Source: Drouetiella hepatica Uher 2000/2452 (lineage in GTDB: Bacteria > Cyanobacteriota > Cyanobacteriia > Elainellales > Elainellaceae). From it: DNA of 64,000 nt. The translations under genes and the position numbers were made by a program. Shown here piece after piece: positions 8,499-17,712 of this stretch. The notes under the pieces were generated by a model. It was not told the origin of the DNA, did not search any database, and saw nothing but the letters and a program-made list of their open reading frames with translations. Position 1 is the first letter of the stretch; every line of letters begins with the position of its first letter. The stretch lies in NCBI GenBank assembly GCA_019359505.1, contig JAHHHD010000015.1, positions 1 to 64,000 on the forward strand, read 5' to 3'.

Positions 8499-11435
8499 AT
8501 GAAGCGCCAAGATCTACAGATCTTCACTCGACAGATCTTCATAGGGGTGTCGCGGAGCAGCGCGGTTCTCTCAATTCTTTTGCTGTCTGCGGCTACAGCG
8601 CAAGCTACAGCGCGATCGGCGAACTGGATGCCAGCAGTGCTTCCAGACAGCCAAGTGATGACGATCCGTTCGCCGCTCCTCGCCCAATCACTCTCACAGA
8701 ACGAGCAGCAAGAGCTAGAGCGACTGCGTAGCCTGAGCCGCACGACAACGCTGTTTAACATCATGCTGGGGGTGTTGGCGGTACTACTGACGGCAGCAAT
8801 TGCTGGACTCTATCTGTTGCGGCGATCGGTAATCCGAGAAGTCACGGCCATTGTTCAAACGCACCTGAAAGAACTGGGCGATCTAGAAGGGCAGATTGGC
8901 GTAGCGAAGCAAGAAGTTAGAAAGCTATTGCGAGATTACGAGCATTATGCTGAGGATTTGGGCAAAGATGCCGAGTCGTTTCAGCAGGAAATTGAGGAAA
9001 AGCGGGGGACATTGGTGCGGCTAGTTGCCGAAGTGGCGCAGCGTCAGCAGGAGACTGCTGGGGCGATCGCCCAACAGCTAGACGTTGCGAAGCGGCATCT
9101 AGATGAGCAGCAAGCAGGATTTGCGGCAGAGTTAGCTAATCTTCAAGGCGTAGCGCAAGCTCAGAAAGATACAGCGCTACAGTCCTTTGCCCAGTCAGGA
9201 ATCGAATTTGCTGGAGAGCTGGATGTACTGCGATCGGCAGCCCAGCAGCACAAAGAAGCAACTTACCAGCAGTTGGGACAGCTTCAAGCTGAGCTATCGC
9301 CCTATCTGGATAATCTACGGCAATCTACCCAAACCGAAACGCAACAGCACAAAGAGGCAGCCCTGACGCAGCTCCGCCAGATCGAAGCCGAATTTGCTGG
9401 ACAGCTTGTCGCCATTCAGACCGATGCTGCTCAGCGCCGAGATCAGGTTTTCGCTAATTTGGACAGCCTCCGAGCCGATCTGATGGGTCAGCTCTCCCAG
9501 CTTCAAACTGATACCCAAAATCAGCTAGATACCCTGCGGCAAAGCCTGGAGCAGCTTCAGATCGAATTGGCAAATCAGCGATCGCAGCTTCAGCTTGAAG
9601 CCCAGACCCAGCGAGACGAAATGCGGCAGGGCTTACGGCGTTTGAGCGAAGATTTTGCCGTGCAGCGATCGGATCTGACCGCCGATACCGAACGCCAAAA
9701 AGCCGACATTCGCCAGAACATTCAGCAGATGAGCGTTGAGTTTAAGGCGCGGTTGGCAGAGCTACAGGCCGATATTCAGAATCAGAAGGAAGCAATTCGG
9801 CAAAATATGGTGCAGCTCGATGCCGCCTTTGTCCAACAGCAGGCAGACCTCCAGCAGGCTGCCCAGGCAAAAAGAGCCGATCTCGATCGCCTGCTCACCC
9901 AGCTTGAAACCGAAATGGCGGCAGAGCGATCGCGTCTGCAGACCGATGCACAAGCCAAGCAAGCCGAACTCCAGCAAGCCCTCGATCGTTTGGAAGCCGA
10001 CTTTGCCAGCCAGCGATCGGGCTTAGAGGGCATTGCCCAAGTCCGTCAAGAAGAGTTGCAGCAAGTCATCAACCAGCTTCAAGAGGCTTTCACGGCTCAG
10101 CTGACCGAACTTCAGGTCAGCGGCAAAGAGCGGCGAGATGCCATCCTCAAGAGTCTAGAAAAAACCGAAGCCGATTTGGTGGCGCAGCTTGTGACCTTGA
10201 AGGCAGATGTACAAGCGCAGCGCGATAAAATGCGGCAAAACCTGGAAAGGTTAGAGGGGCGCTTTGCCGACCAGCTTGCCGACCTGCAAACGGGAGCCGT
10301 TGCCCAGCGCGAGGCGACGATTCAAAATTTGCGGACGTTAGAAACGGAGGTCGCCACCCAGCTGACGGCACTGCAATCCGCCGCCCAGACCGAAAAAGAC
10401 CAGATTATGCAGCGGCTCTCGGAAGTAACTCCCCAGTTTGTTGCTGACTCCTTCATCGTCGCCACTCAGCAGCGCCTGGACGATCTCTACAGCCAGTTTG
10501 AGACGTTGAAACAAAGCCAGCCGGAGCTATTCTTTACCCCTGCCGACTATATTCAGCAAGCCGAAACGCTGTTTGCCGCCGGACAGCATGAAGCCGCGAT
10601 CGCCTTCTCGGAAAAAGCGATTGCCACCCAGCCCGATAGCCCCTCTCTGTGGCTGACGTGCGGCATGGCGTTGGCAGAGCTAAAGCGTAATGACGAAGCT
10701 CTGACCGCCTTCGACAATGCTCTCAAGCTCCAGCCCGATAGCGCGATCGCTTGGTATCACCAAGGCATTCTCCTGAAGGAAATGAAGCAGTACGACGCGT
10801 CGTTGGCGGCATTCGACAGCGCTCTCAAGTTCCAGCCCAACGACTACAAGGCATTGCTGAATCGCGGCGTGACTCTGGGACGGCTGAAGCAGCCCGATGA
10901 AGCGATCGCCGCCTTCGATAAAGCCCTGGAGATTAAGCCCGACTACCACGAAGCCTGGGTAAATCGCGGCGTAATTTTGGGCACAATGCAGCGCCCTGAA
11001 GAAGCCTTTGCCGCCTTTGACAAAGCCACCGAAACTGATCCCGATAATTCCACCGCCTGGCTCAATCGCGGGTTGTCTCAACTTGAGCTAGAGCGCTACG
11101 AAGACGCGATCGCCTCTTTCGACAAAGTGACCCAACTCAAGTCTGATTCGCCCAAAGCCTGGGACAGTCGCGGCTATGCCCTGCTGCAACTCGGACGCGA
11201 CAAAGAGGCGATCGCCAGCTTTAATCGCGCCCTTAAAATCAAGCCCGACTATGCCAGCGCCCACTACAACAAGGCGGCTTGCTATGCCCTGCGCGGCGAA
11301 GCCGACCTGGCCCTAGAAAGTTTGCAAAAGGCGATCGATCTCAACCCCAAATATCGCAAGGAAGCCAAGACCGATACCAATTTCAGCGAACTCGCTCAGG
11401 ATGACTGGTTTCAAGAAATCACGGATGTTAAATAG
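8499..11435 (+). CDS. Membrane-anchored coiled-coil protein with 29-residue repeats and C-terminal TPRs
   Basis: 978 residues from the ATG at 8499 (AGGGGG upstream). A signal-like segment near the N-terminus is followed by a membrane segment (MLGVLAVLLTAAIAGLYLL). Residues about 223-632 are fourteen consecutive repeats, thirteen of exactly 29 residues and one of 33, on the pattern RD.MRQNL..LE.EF..QL..LQ.DAQ.Q, forming a long continuous helix. From about 690 to 970 come tetratricopeptide repeats of about 34 residues (EALTAFDNALKLQPDSAIAW and relatives). Such architecture suggests an extended tether presenting a TPR docking platform. It lies 14 bp before the FAD oxidoreductase gene, probably one transcript. 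Function unknown. Confidence 0.8.
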   Translation: MKRQDLQIFTRQIFIGVSRSSAVLSILLLSAATAQATARSANWMPAVLPDSQVMTIRSPLLAQSLSQNEQQELERLRSLSRTTTLFNIMLGVLAVLLTAAIAGLYLLRRSVIREVTAIVQTHLKELGDLEGQIGVAKQEVRKLLRDYEHYAEDLGKDAESFQQEIEEKRGTLVRLVAEVAQRQQETAGAIAQQLDVAKRHLDEQQAGFAAELANLQGVAQAQKDTALQSFAQSGIEFAGELDVLRSAAQQHKEATYQQLGQLQAELSPYLDNLRQSTQTETQQHKEAALTQLRQIEAEFAGQLVAIQTDAAQRRDQVFANLDSLRADLMGQLSQLQTDTQNQLDTLRQSLEQLQIELANQRSQLQLEAQTQRDEMRQGLRRLSEDFAVQRSDLTADTERQKADIRQNIQQMSVEFKARLAELQADIQNQKEAIRQNMVQLDAAFVQQQADLQQAAQAKRADLDRLLTQLETEMAAERSRLQTDAQAKQAELQQALDRLEADFASQRSGLEGIAQVRQEELQQVINQLQEAFTAQLTELQVSGKERRDAILKSLEKTEADLVAQLVTLKADVQAQRDKMRQNLERLEGRFADQLADLQTGAVAQREATIQNLRTLETEVATQLTALQSAAQTEKDQIMQRLSEVTPQFVADSFIVATQQRLDDLYSQFETLKQSQPELFFTPADYIQQAETLFAAGQHEAAIAFSEKAIATQPDSPSLWLTCGMALAELKRNDEALTAFDNALKLQPDSAIAWYHQGILLKEMKQYDASLAAFDSALKFQPNDYKALLNRGVTLGRLKQPDEAIAAFDKALEIKPDYHEAWVNRGVILGTMQRPEEAFAAFDKATETDPDNSTAWLNRGLSQLELERYEDAIASFDKVTQLKSDSPKAWDSRGYALLQLGRDKEAIASFNRALKIKPDYASAHYNKAACYALRGEADLALESLQKAIDLNPKYRKEAKTDTNFSELAQDDWFQEITDVK

Positions 11436-11449
11436 CGGCGCCGCAACCT

Positions 11450-13057
11450 ATGACTACAGCCACTCGCTCCTATGACTTTATTGGATTTGGGGATGAAGTT
11501 CCCGGAATTTTGGCGCTAGTCTCTGCTGCCAGAGAATACTACAGCCGCACAGGTCGCTATCCCAAGAGCGTCCTGATGCTGCGAGGTAATGCTCAAGACG
11601 GTGTGGGCGGTCATCTGGTGCGCGGCAGGCTAGCCTACCTCGATCGCAGCAGCGTCCCAGAGCCTACCCGCCGAAACTTTTACCTGGAGAACTTTGGCGA
11701 TCCCCCCGCCATCTATCGGGAGTTTTTGCAGCGATCGGGTGTGGACAAAGTGGCGCTCGACCCCGGCAATGCTACTCTGGTACTCCGGGAGATGATGGGC
11801 GAAGTTGGGATAGATATTCTCAGCAACGCCAAGGTTGCCTCTGTGCTTAAATCGGGCGGCAAAATTACGGGCTTGCAGCTTGCTAGAGGCGAGACTTTTT
11901 TGGGCAAGCAGTTCATTGACTCTACGGTAAATGGTGAACTGGCACAGTTGGCAGGCATTAAAAAGCTGGTAGGATATGCGTCGCTGGGCTTGCCAGAGGC
12001 TGAGCTGTCGGTAACGCTGGTTTTTACAACTCAGGGACTTAGTCCGCAGACCTTGAGAAATATTGAATATGCTTACCTCAAGCGCTTCATCAACGCATCG
12101 GATGTAGAAGCCCAGAAGTGGATCGACATAGCGGCAGGCGGCGATGATTCTCTGGCGCAGTTTCTAAGAAACTCGCTGACCCGTGCCTATGGACAGCTCA
12201 ATACTATGGATTGGGGCACAGACTACATCGATGTTTATAGCCGTGCTTTGTCGATCGCCTATCATGCCTTCCGAGGCTCCAAGCACTACCTGCCTGAAAG
12301 CAAAGCCATTTTCGACAATCCCAATATTGCGGTGCTTCCGGGCGATCGCCTGTTCTGGAACGGAGTGCTGTTTTTTGTCAACGCCGCCCAAGCTGAAGCC
12401 TTAGCCCGTGGTGGAGCCAAACCCACAGCCGAGATGCTACAGGAAATGGGCTATGTTGAGCGCTGGCTCAAGAGTTTAGGGGCAACATCAGTGAGGGTCG
12501 CTCCAGAACTCTACATTCGCCATGCGGGCAATATTGTCGGTGCGGTCGAGCCGCTCAGCGGTGCCCAAATGACGGCGGGTGGCGTATCTGCTGCTCAGGC
12601 ATTGGGCACCTTCGGCTACCACTTTGACACGCGCGGCGGCATTCTCGGTCTGTGGCAGCGGGCAGCGAAGGTCGGCGTGAAAAAGTTTGCCTTCAAAGCG
12701 CCGCTGCTAAACGTGGGGATGCGCCACGCTTTTTTCAAAGAGATTTCTAATCTAGCCGTAGTTAGTCCAGCCTCTGGATTTACAGGCGGCGCTAGCGCTG
12801 TGGGACGAATTGTGGAATTTAATGTGGCGGTCGGACAGGCGGTTGGCATTGCCATGGCGATCGCTCATCTCAGCAACCGTAACCTCTCGGATATCGCCAA
12901 CTCAGAAGTGCATAATATCCTGGTGAAGACAGACAGATTGCCAAAAATCTACGGCAGATACGATCCGACCGAAACCTCCACCATGGGAGATTTTGAGAGA
13001 CGGATGTATGATGCAAGTCTGGCCGTTTCGGTAGACTTTGATGGGGCGATCGCCTAG
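11450..13057 (+). CDS. FAD-dependent oxidoreductase
   Basis: 535 residues. The N-terminus (YDFIGFGDEVPGILALVSAA) is a variant dinucleotide-binding start, followed by QDGVGGHLVRGRLAYLDRS and, further on, GIDILSNAKVASVL and FIDSTVNGELAQLAG, the layout of the FAD_oxidored family (PF12831). Substrate is unknown; in this family the C-terminal half gives specificity. It follows the repeat protein after 14 bp, so the two are likely co-expressed. Confidence 0.7.
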   Translation: MTTATRSYDFIGFGDEVPGILALVSAAREYYSRTGRYPKSVLMLRGNAQDGVGGHLVRGRLAYLDRSSVPEPTRRNFYLENFGDPPAIYREFLQRSGVDKVALDPGNATLVLREMMGEVGIDILSNAKVASVLKSGGKITGLQLARGETFLGKQFIDSTVNGELAQLAGIKKLVGYASLGLPEAELSVTLVFTTQGLSPQTLRNIEYAYLKRFINASDVEAQKWIDIAAGGDDSLAQFLRNSLTRAYGQLNTMDWGTDYIDVYSRALSIAYHAFRGSKHYLPESKAIFDNPNIAVLPGDRLFWNGVLFFVNAAQAEALARGGAKPTAEMLQEMGYVERWLKSLGATSVRVAPELYIRHAGNIVGAVEPLSGAQMTAGGVSAAQALGTFGYHFDTRGGILGLWQRAAKVGVKKFAFKAPLLNVGMRHAFFKEISNLAVVSPASGFTGGASAVGRIVEFNVAVGQAVGIAMAIAHLSNRNLSDIANSEVHNILVKTDRLPKIYGRYDPTETSTMGDFERRMYDASLAVSVDFDGAIA

Positions 13058-13064
13058 CCGCTGG

Positions 13065-13736
13065 CTACTGCCCATACCACGCTTTTTTCCACTGCTGCAT
13101 CTGAGAAATTTCCTGCTGCTGACTGCTGATAATCTCTTGAGCGAGCTGCTTAATTTCGGGGCGATCGCTCTTCTGCAATGCCTCTTGTGCCATCACGAGC
13201 GCGCCTTCATGATGGGGAACCATGGCGTTGATGAAGCGCAGATCAAACTGGTTATCTGCGGCTCCCAAGTCCACGTTCATCATCATGCTCGATTTCATCT
13301 CGGCAGACATCGGCATCATGTGCCCCATTTCTGCGCTGTACATCATTGGCGTATCCCCAACATTGGGATACCATGCCTTTCTCCACTGCTGCATCTGGGC
13401 AATTTCTTTTTTCTGAGCCTCAATAATGGCTTGAGCCAACTGCTTGATTTCAGGTCGCTGCGACTTTTGCAGTGCCTCTTGCGCCATAACAACGGCTCCG
13501 TCGTGATGGGGAGTCATGCCGTCTAAGAAGCGCAGGTCAAAGTTTTCATCCTTGGGGCCTAGGCTCATGTTCATAGAGCCATGATCCTTCATAGAGCCAT
13601 GATCCATCCCTGGCATGGATTGTGCCCCATCTGGCGAGGTGCTAGCAGAGGGGCTGCTGGCATCAGGATTGGAACAGGCGCTCAGAATCAGGGTTCCAGC
13701 AAAAGCGAGGGATAGTAAGGGAGTTTTAAGTTTCAT
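13065..13736 (-). CDS. Tandem DUF305 lipoprotein with Met/His-rich linker
   Basis: 223 residues. A lipoprotein signal ends in LILSACSN. After a Ser/Pro stretch comes a metal-ligand-rich run (MPGMDHGSMKDHGSMNM), then two DUF305 copies, each with DLRF..MTPHH(D/E)GA(V)MAQEAL and ending QMQQW(R/K)KAWY. DUF305 belongs to the ferritin-like/CopG-type helical family found with copper tolerance genes. A periplasmic copper- or metal-binding role is inferred. It is convergent with the FAD oxidoreductase gene, 7 bp away. Confidence 0.85.
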   Translation of the reverse strand: MKLKTPLLSLAFAGTLILSACSNPDASSPSASTSPDGAQSMPGMDHGSMKDHGSMNMSLGPKDENFDLRFLDGMTPHHDGAVVMAQEALQKSQRPEIKQLAQAIIEAQKKEIAQMQQWRKAWYPNVGDTPMMYSAEMGHMMPMSAEMKSSMMMNVDLGAADNQFDLRFINAMVPHHEGALVMAQEALQKSDRPEIKQLAQEIISSQQQEISQMQQWKKAWYGQ

Positions 13737-14130
13737 AGGTTTGTGGGTTAATGCATTTTATGCGGTTTCTGCTTTACCCTTCGATCGAGCAGAAATCTAT
13801 CTGAGCCAGTGTATTTCTATTATCTTTACAAATGATTATGAAATTGGCATGACGAGTAGCGAGCTGCTTCTTCACTATAAAAACATAATCCTGTAAGACT
13901 CATTTTATAGCGGTTTAATCTGCTGCAAATGGCGATCGATTTTCCTGACCTCTAGGCTTCACTCTGTATCAATGAAGCAGGACTCGGATCATCGGAGTCA
14001 ATAGACAAAACCTTTTTCTAAAGGCTTTTGCTAATTTTGGTACTGATTCAGGCAAAGAGCATAGACAGGCGAAAAGTGTTTTGCCTATCACGAACTTTGT
14101 CTTCGTCGGGCTGCAATTCAAGGATAGGTT
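13737..14130. other. Intergenic region without a gene (394 bp)
   Basis: It holds the divergent upstream regions of the DUF305 gene and the TolC-like gene. No open frame of note is seen. A small imperfect stem (AGGCGAAAA and TTTTGCCT) lies near 14069-14088, about 45 bp before the TolC-like start. Confidence 0.4.
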
Positions 14131-15891
14131 ATGCGTATTTCAGTTGCTACAGTGTGTGCTTTTGCCGCTATTTTAGGCAGGGATATTAATCAGCGGACGA
14201 TCGCGGCTCCCCTCATAGCAGGCGATTCGAGCGGAGGAGACACAACCCAGCGTCTGCCTGTCCCGGATGTGAATATTCCTGCGCCTGATATTGCACCGCC
14301 TGAAAATATCGCACCGCCAAGCAATGTCTCGCTACCAGACCTTATTCCCCTATCAGACCCTATTCCCCTATCAGACCCTATTCCAAATCCCTCGGTTCCG
14401 TCTGCTCCGTCCTTAGAACTGCGACCTCTGGTTGTGCAAGTAGAAGCGATCGATATTCCGGTTCCCTACCCTATCCCGGCTGAAGCTAAGGAATCGCCAA
14501 CAGAAGAGTCTTTGCCCTTGCTTCCTGACTCCCTACCCCCTACCTCCCCAACTCTTACTTCCCCACCAGCGCCAACAGCAGTTTCACCCGCCCTAGATAA
14601 CTTTACGCCTGCGCCTAATCTTTTTCGCCCGACGCAGCTTGACGAAGTGGAAACCCAGGAGGTTGTTCCTATTACTCTGGAGCAGGCACTAGAGCTGGCA
14701 CGCCGCAATAATTTGGAGCTGCAAATTGCTCAACTAGAGCTAGAGCGGACTCAGGCTGCCCTGCAAGAGGCTCAGGCGGCAAACTCGCCTACGGTGGATG
14801 CCACGGCTGATTTGAGCGCACAACGGGCAAACGATCGCGATAACAATACTTCCGCAGATGCTCTGTTGGGTGGTTCGGTAGAGGTTAACTATGACATCTA
14901 TACTTCGGGACGGCGATCGGCATTGATCCGGGCGGCTGAGGGACGGGTGCAGGCACAATCGCTGCAAGTCAAGACGGTTGCCGAAACGCTGGAGCTAGAT
15001 ATCACCAATGCCTACTATGATCTTCAGCAAGCCGATGGACAGGTGAGAATTGCCCAGGCTGCAGCCGCCCAATCGGAGCTGAGTTTACGGAATGCGATCG
15101 CCACAGAAGAGGCAGGCATCGGCACTCGATTCGATCGCCTACAAACGGAAGTTGACTTAGCCAATGCTCGACAGGAGCTAGTGATTGCCTTGAGTCAGCA
15201 GCAGGTCGTGCGCCGCCAGATCAAGCGACGGCTGAATATTGCCGAGTCGATTGGTCTATCGGCAGCTGACCCGGTGCAAATGGCGGGCACCTGGAATTCT
15301 AGTTTGGAAGAAACGATTCTGTTGGCTTACCAAAATCGGGCTGAGCTAGAACAACAGCTAGTGCAGCGAGACATTAGCCAGCAGCAGCGTCGTGCCGCTC
15401 TAGCAGAGTCAAAGCCCCAAGTTTCGGCGTTTGCTAACTACAGCGTTCAAAGTTCTCTCCTTCAAGGCAATGGTTTGAATGACGATTACCAGGTGGGTGC
15501 TAGAGTGCGTTTTCGTCTCATTGACGGCGGTGCATCTAAAGCCAGGGCAGCTCAAGAGGCGGCAAATGTGGCGATCGCTGAAGCCAGATTTGCTGACACC
15601 CGTGACCAAATTCGCCTTGAAGTGGAAGAAGCTTATTTGACGCTACAGTCTAATTTCGACAATACTCAGACTGCATCTCAGGCAGTCAATGCAGCAGCGG
15701 CAGCTCTGGATCTGGCGAGGCTGCGATTTCAGGCGGGGGTAGACACCCAAACCGATATCTCTCGATTGCAAACTGAATTAACTCGCGCAGAGGGCAATCG
15801 TCTTCAGACTATCTTGGGCTACAATCGCGCTCTAGCCGCATTGCAGCGATCGATTAGCCAAATGCCGTTTACGGAACAGCCGCCGACCTAG
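14131..15891 (+). CDS. TolC family outer-membrane efflux protein
   Basis: 586 residues, longer than E. coli TolC because of an N-terminal extension of about 150 residues rich in Pro, including the repeat LSDPIP. From about residue 178 (ITLEQALELARRNNLELQIA) the two OEP repeats follow: the first with DATADLSAQ and YDIYTSGRRSALIRAAEGRV, the second with YQVGARVRFRLIDGGASKARA. Ends AALQRSISQMP. It forms the trimeric outer-membrane duct for type I secretion or RND efflux. No partner pump lies next to it. An AGGATAGG stands upstream of the ATG. Confidence 0.9.
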   Translation: MRISVATVCAFAAILGRDINQRTIAAPLIAGDSSGGDTTQRLPVPDVNIPAPDIAPPENIAPPSNVSLPDLIPLSDPIPLSDPIPNPSVPSAPSLELRPLVVQVEAIDIPVPYPIPAEAKESPTEESLPLLPDSLPPTSPTLTSPPAPTAVSPALDNFTPAPNLFRPTQLDEVETQEVVPITLEQALELARRNNLELQIAQLELERTQAALQEAQAANSPTVDATADLSAQRANDRDNNTSADALLGGSVEVNYDIYTSGRRSALIRAAEGRVQAQSLQVKTVAETLELDITNAYYDLQQADGQVRIAQAAAAQSELSLRNAIATEEAGIGTRFDRLQTEVDLANARQELVIALSQQQVVRRQIKRRLNIAESIGLSAADPVQMAGTWNSSLEETILLAYQNRAELEQQLVQRDISQQQRRAALAESKPQVSAFANYSVQSSLLQGNGLNDDYQVGARVRFRLIDGGASKARAAQEAANVAIAEARFADTRDQIRLEVEEAYLTLQSNFDNTQTASQAVNAAAAALDLARLRFQAGVDTQTDISRLQTELTRAEGNRLQTILGYNRALAALQRSISQMPFTEQPPT

Positions 15892-15933
15892 ACTTTAGAC
15901 GTTGTACAAAAAAGAGACACTGTACACAAAAAG

Positions 15934-16007
15934 GGCGAACGATGGGGATCGAACCCACGAATGGAGGTACCACAAACCTCTGCCTTAACCACTTGGCTAC
16001 GCTCGCC
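15934..16007 (-). tRNA. tRNA-His (GUG)
   Basis: On the minus strand the 74-nt sequence folds as a cloverleaf: acceptor GCGAGCG with CGTTCGC, D-arm with AGCCAAGTGGTTAAGGC, anticodon stem GAGGT/ACCTC around TTGTGGT (anticodon GTG), and T-arm GTGGGTTCGATCCCCAT. The extra G at -1 is encoded and faces C73, the identity feature of tRNA-His. CCA is not encoded. Confidence 0.95.
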
Positions 16008-16078
16008 GTACGGTTATGAATTATAGCATCAGACTAGGGTGAGAAGGCAAGAGGTAAAATGCCTCGGACGGGATGCTA

Positions 16079-16444
16079 CTAACCTGCCAGAGATTTTAGC
16101 AGCCACCCCAACATCACGCCCAGCCCACCAAAACGAACGGCCTGCCAAAAGACTTCTTTCAACCCGCTCCAAGAAAAAAGCTGGCTCTCTAGGGCAAGTT
16201 CCAGTCCTTCAAGCTGTTGCTGGATTTGCTTCAGTTCAGCCTTCAAAGACTGAGAGCGATCGCGCCTCATTTGGCGTTGGGTTTCGCTAAGGCGCTGCTG
16301 TAAAACCTCCTGCTGCTGACGATCTGCCTGAACTTGGGCATAGCGCGCCTTGAGCAGCAGCAAAGATTGCTCTACCTCTTGGAGAGATTGCTCAAAGTCA
16401 GTTTCATGAAAGTCAGCATCGGGTTGAGGAGGTTGAGGAGACAT
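16079..16444 (-). CDS. Small coiled-coil protein with hydrophobic C-terminus
   Basis: 121 residues from the ATG at 16444. The frame is open further upstream, but that part runs into a repeat element, so the inner ATG (MSPQPPQP) is chosen. Residues about 20-85 are a Gln/Glu/Arg-rich coiled coil (LLLKARYAQVQADRQQQEVL); the last 30 residues are hydrophobic (FGGLGVMLGWLLKSLAG), perhaps a tail anchor. No family recognised. Confidence 0.6.
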   Translation of the reverse strand: MSPQPPQPDADFHETDFEQSLQEVEQSLLLLKARYAQVQADRQQQEVLQQRLSETQRQMRRDRSQSLKAELKQIQQQLEGLELALESQLFSWSGLKEVFWQAVRFGGLGVMLGWLLKSLAG

Positions 16445-16513
16445 TATTATGGGGAGTTTTATTGACGTTGTACAGTAGAGATAGCGCTGGCATTTCACCC
16501 AGCTCGTCAGTTT

Positions 16514-16605
16514 GCAGCTGTCGTAAGTTTGCTTAAGACATTTTTGGTGGGGCGCTTCGCGCCCCACCAAAAATTTCCCCGTCCTAACCGCCTTGGCGGT
16601 TGCTA
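16514..16605 (-). mobile_element. MITE-like family A element, copy A1
   Basis: Reads on the minus strand as TAGCAACCGCC ... TTAGGAC ... central hairpin ... TAAGCAAAC ... CGACAGC. The central hairpin ATTTTTGGTGGGGCGC (16540-16555), loop TTC, is an exact inverted repeat with 16559-16574. The distal end is degenerate compared with other copies. Confidence 0.7.
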
Positions 16606-16623
16606 CAATAGCTCATCATTTTA

Positions 16624-16974
16624 ATGAATATGTCTGATTCAAGTCAGGTTACTTCTCAAATTGTCTCTAATCAGGTGCCGATTAAAGCATTGCCTAGTCC
16701 TAGAGCCAGTAGCTTGTCAGATGGTGCTAAGCCTGTTTCTGAGCTGAGTACAGTAGAACTGGCTCAGGCGCTAGCAGAACGTCTGGCGATCGCCCCAGAC
16801 GACTGGCATCGCCTCAAGTCAAACCGTAAGGTGCGGGCTGGAGAACAGGCGGCAGCAGCGCTCGTATACCTGCTTAAAGATCAGCCTCAAGAAGCCTTGG
16901 CAAGGCTGCACCAATCGGTAGGCTGGCTCGATCGATCCATTTCAGCACCGCCCTGCCCCACTCATGGGCATTGA
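16624..16974 (+). CDS. Small conserved cyanobacterial protein (DUF6439-like)
   Basis: 116 residues. The C-terminal half (LAQALAERLAIAPDDWHRLK, AGEQAAAALVYLL, ARLHQSVGWLDRSIS, then APPCPTHGH) matches what I know as a short conserved cyanobacterial family (DUF6439). No motif indicates catalysis. The N-terminal 45 residues are low in conservation signals. Start ATG at 16624; a second ATG two codons on is possible. Function unknown. Confidence 0.65.
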   Translation: MNMSDSSQVTSQIVSNQVPIKALPSPRASSLSDGAKPVSELSTVELAQALAERLAIAPDDWHRLKSNRKVRAGEQAAAALVYLLKDQPQEALARLHQSVGWLDRSISAPPCPTHGH

Positions 16975-16982
16975 GGTGTGAC

Positions 16983-17561
16983 TCAAACCTGCCACTCAAA
17001 AGCCTGAAGCCGCCGATACTCATAGGCTCCCATAATTGCCCCCCAGAGTGAAGCGCCCGTTTCTAGGTCAACGCCGCGATCGTAGCTGAGAAAGCGATCG
17101 GCACTCACCTCAAAGCCTAAGCTCACCTGTCGGGTTTGCCCATCATACTGAAAGCAGCATTTGGTATCGGGTTCTGGCTCTGCTTTAAACCCAATGCCAG
17201 ATTGCCTCACGATAAGCAAGCAACCTGGCAGAGCCTCCAGATCTTCCAGGCTTAGCGTCTCTAACAGCTGAGGATTGGCTCCCGCTCCTTTAAATTTTTC
17301 AGGCTGCTGAAATGCCCAATACTGAACTTGAAACACCTGGGGATCGTCGGTAGGCTTTAGTTCGGCAATGCGCTGACGGTAGGGGCGATCGCTGTACAGG
17401 ATATTTGCTTGTTCTGCAAACAGCGCCAGGTTGCCATTAATCCGCTGAGGCAAAGGGCGATGCCACAGCCGCAAATGCACAAACCAGACGGGCTGATCGA
17501 GGGCTTGCGCCTTATTGTCAAATTCGCCTGTCAACCATTGAGCAAGGAGTGGCAGAGACAT
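16983..17561 (-). CDS. CpcT/CpeT-family phycobiliprotein bilin lyase
   Basis: 192 residues from the ATG at 17561 (MSLPLLAQWLTGEFDN), the usual length and start for the family; the longer frame adds a non-conserved hydrophobic leader. Typical features: an N-terminal tract PVWFVHLRLWHRPLP, then YRQRIAEL, VQYWAFQQPEKFKGAG, LPGCLLIVRQ, and CCFQYDGQTRQVSLGFEVS. CpcT/CpeT lyases attach or help attach phycobilin to Cys of phycobiliproteins. No phycobilisome structural genes lie nearby, so the exact target is not known. Confidence 0.88.
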   Translation of the reverse strand: MSLPLLAQWLTGEFDNKAQALDQPVWFVHLRLWHRPLPQRINGNLALFAEQANILYSDRPYRQRIAELKPTDDPQVFQVQYWAFQQPEKFKGAGANPQLLETLSLEDLEALPGCLLIVRQSGIGFKAEPEPDTKCCFQYDGQTRQVSLGFEVSADRFLSYDRGVDLETGASLWGAIMGAYEYRRLQAFEWQV

Positions 17562-17632
17562 GGGAAAGATAAATATGAAATATTTATAACTAGACTTTAA
17601 ACCAATCAAGTTAGAAAAAGGCAGTTATGGCT

Positions 17633-17659
17633 GTCCTGAGCAAACTGGCGACAGCTATA
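17633..17659 (+). mobile_element. Solo 3' end of a family A element (A2)
   Basis: GTCCTGAGCAAACTGG followed by CGACAGCTATA matches the right end of the family A elements; the left part and hairpin are missing. It lies in the intergenic space upstream of the bilin lyase gene. Confidence 0.6.
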
Positions 17660-17712
17660 GGAGCGCGATCGTATTCAGAAGTTTGGGTATGGTCATCCTA
17701 ACCGGATTTCTT

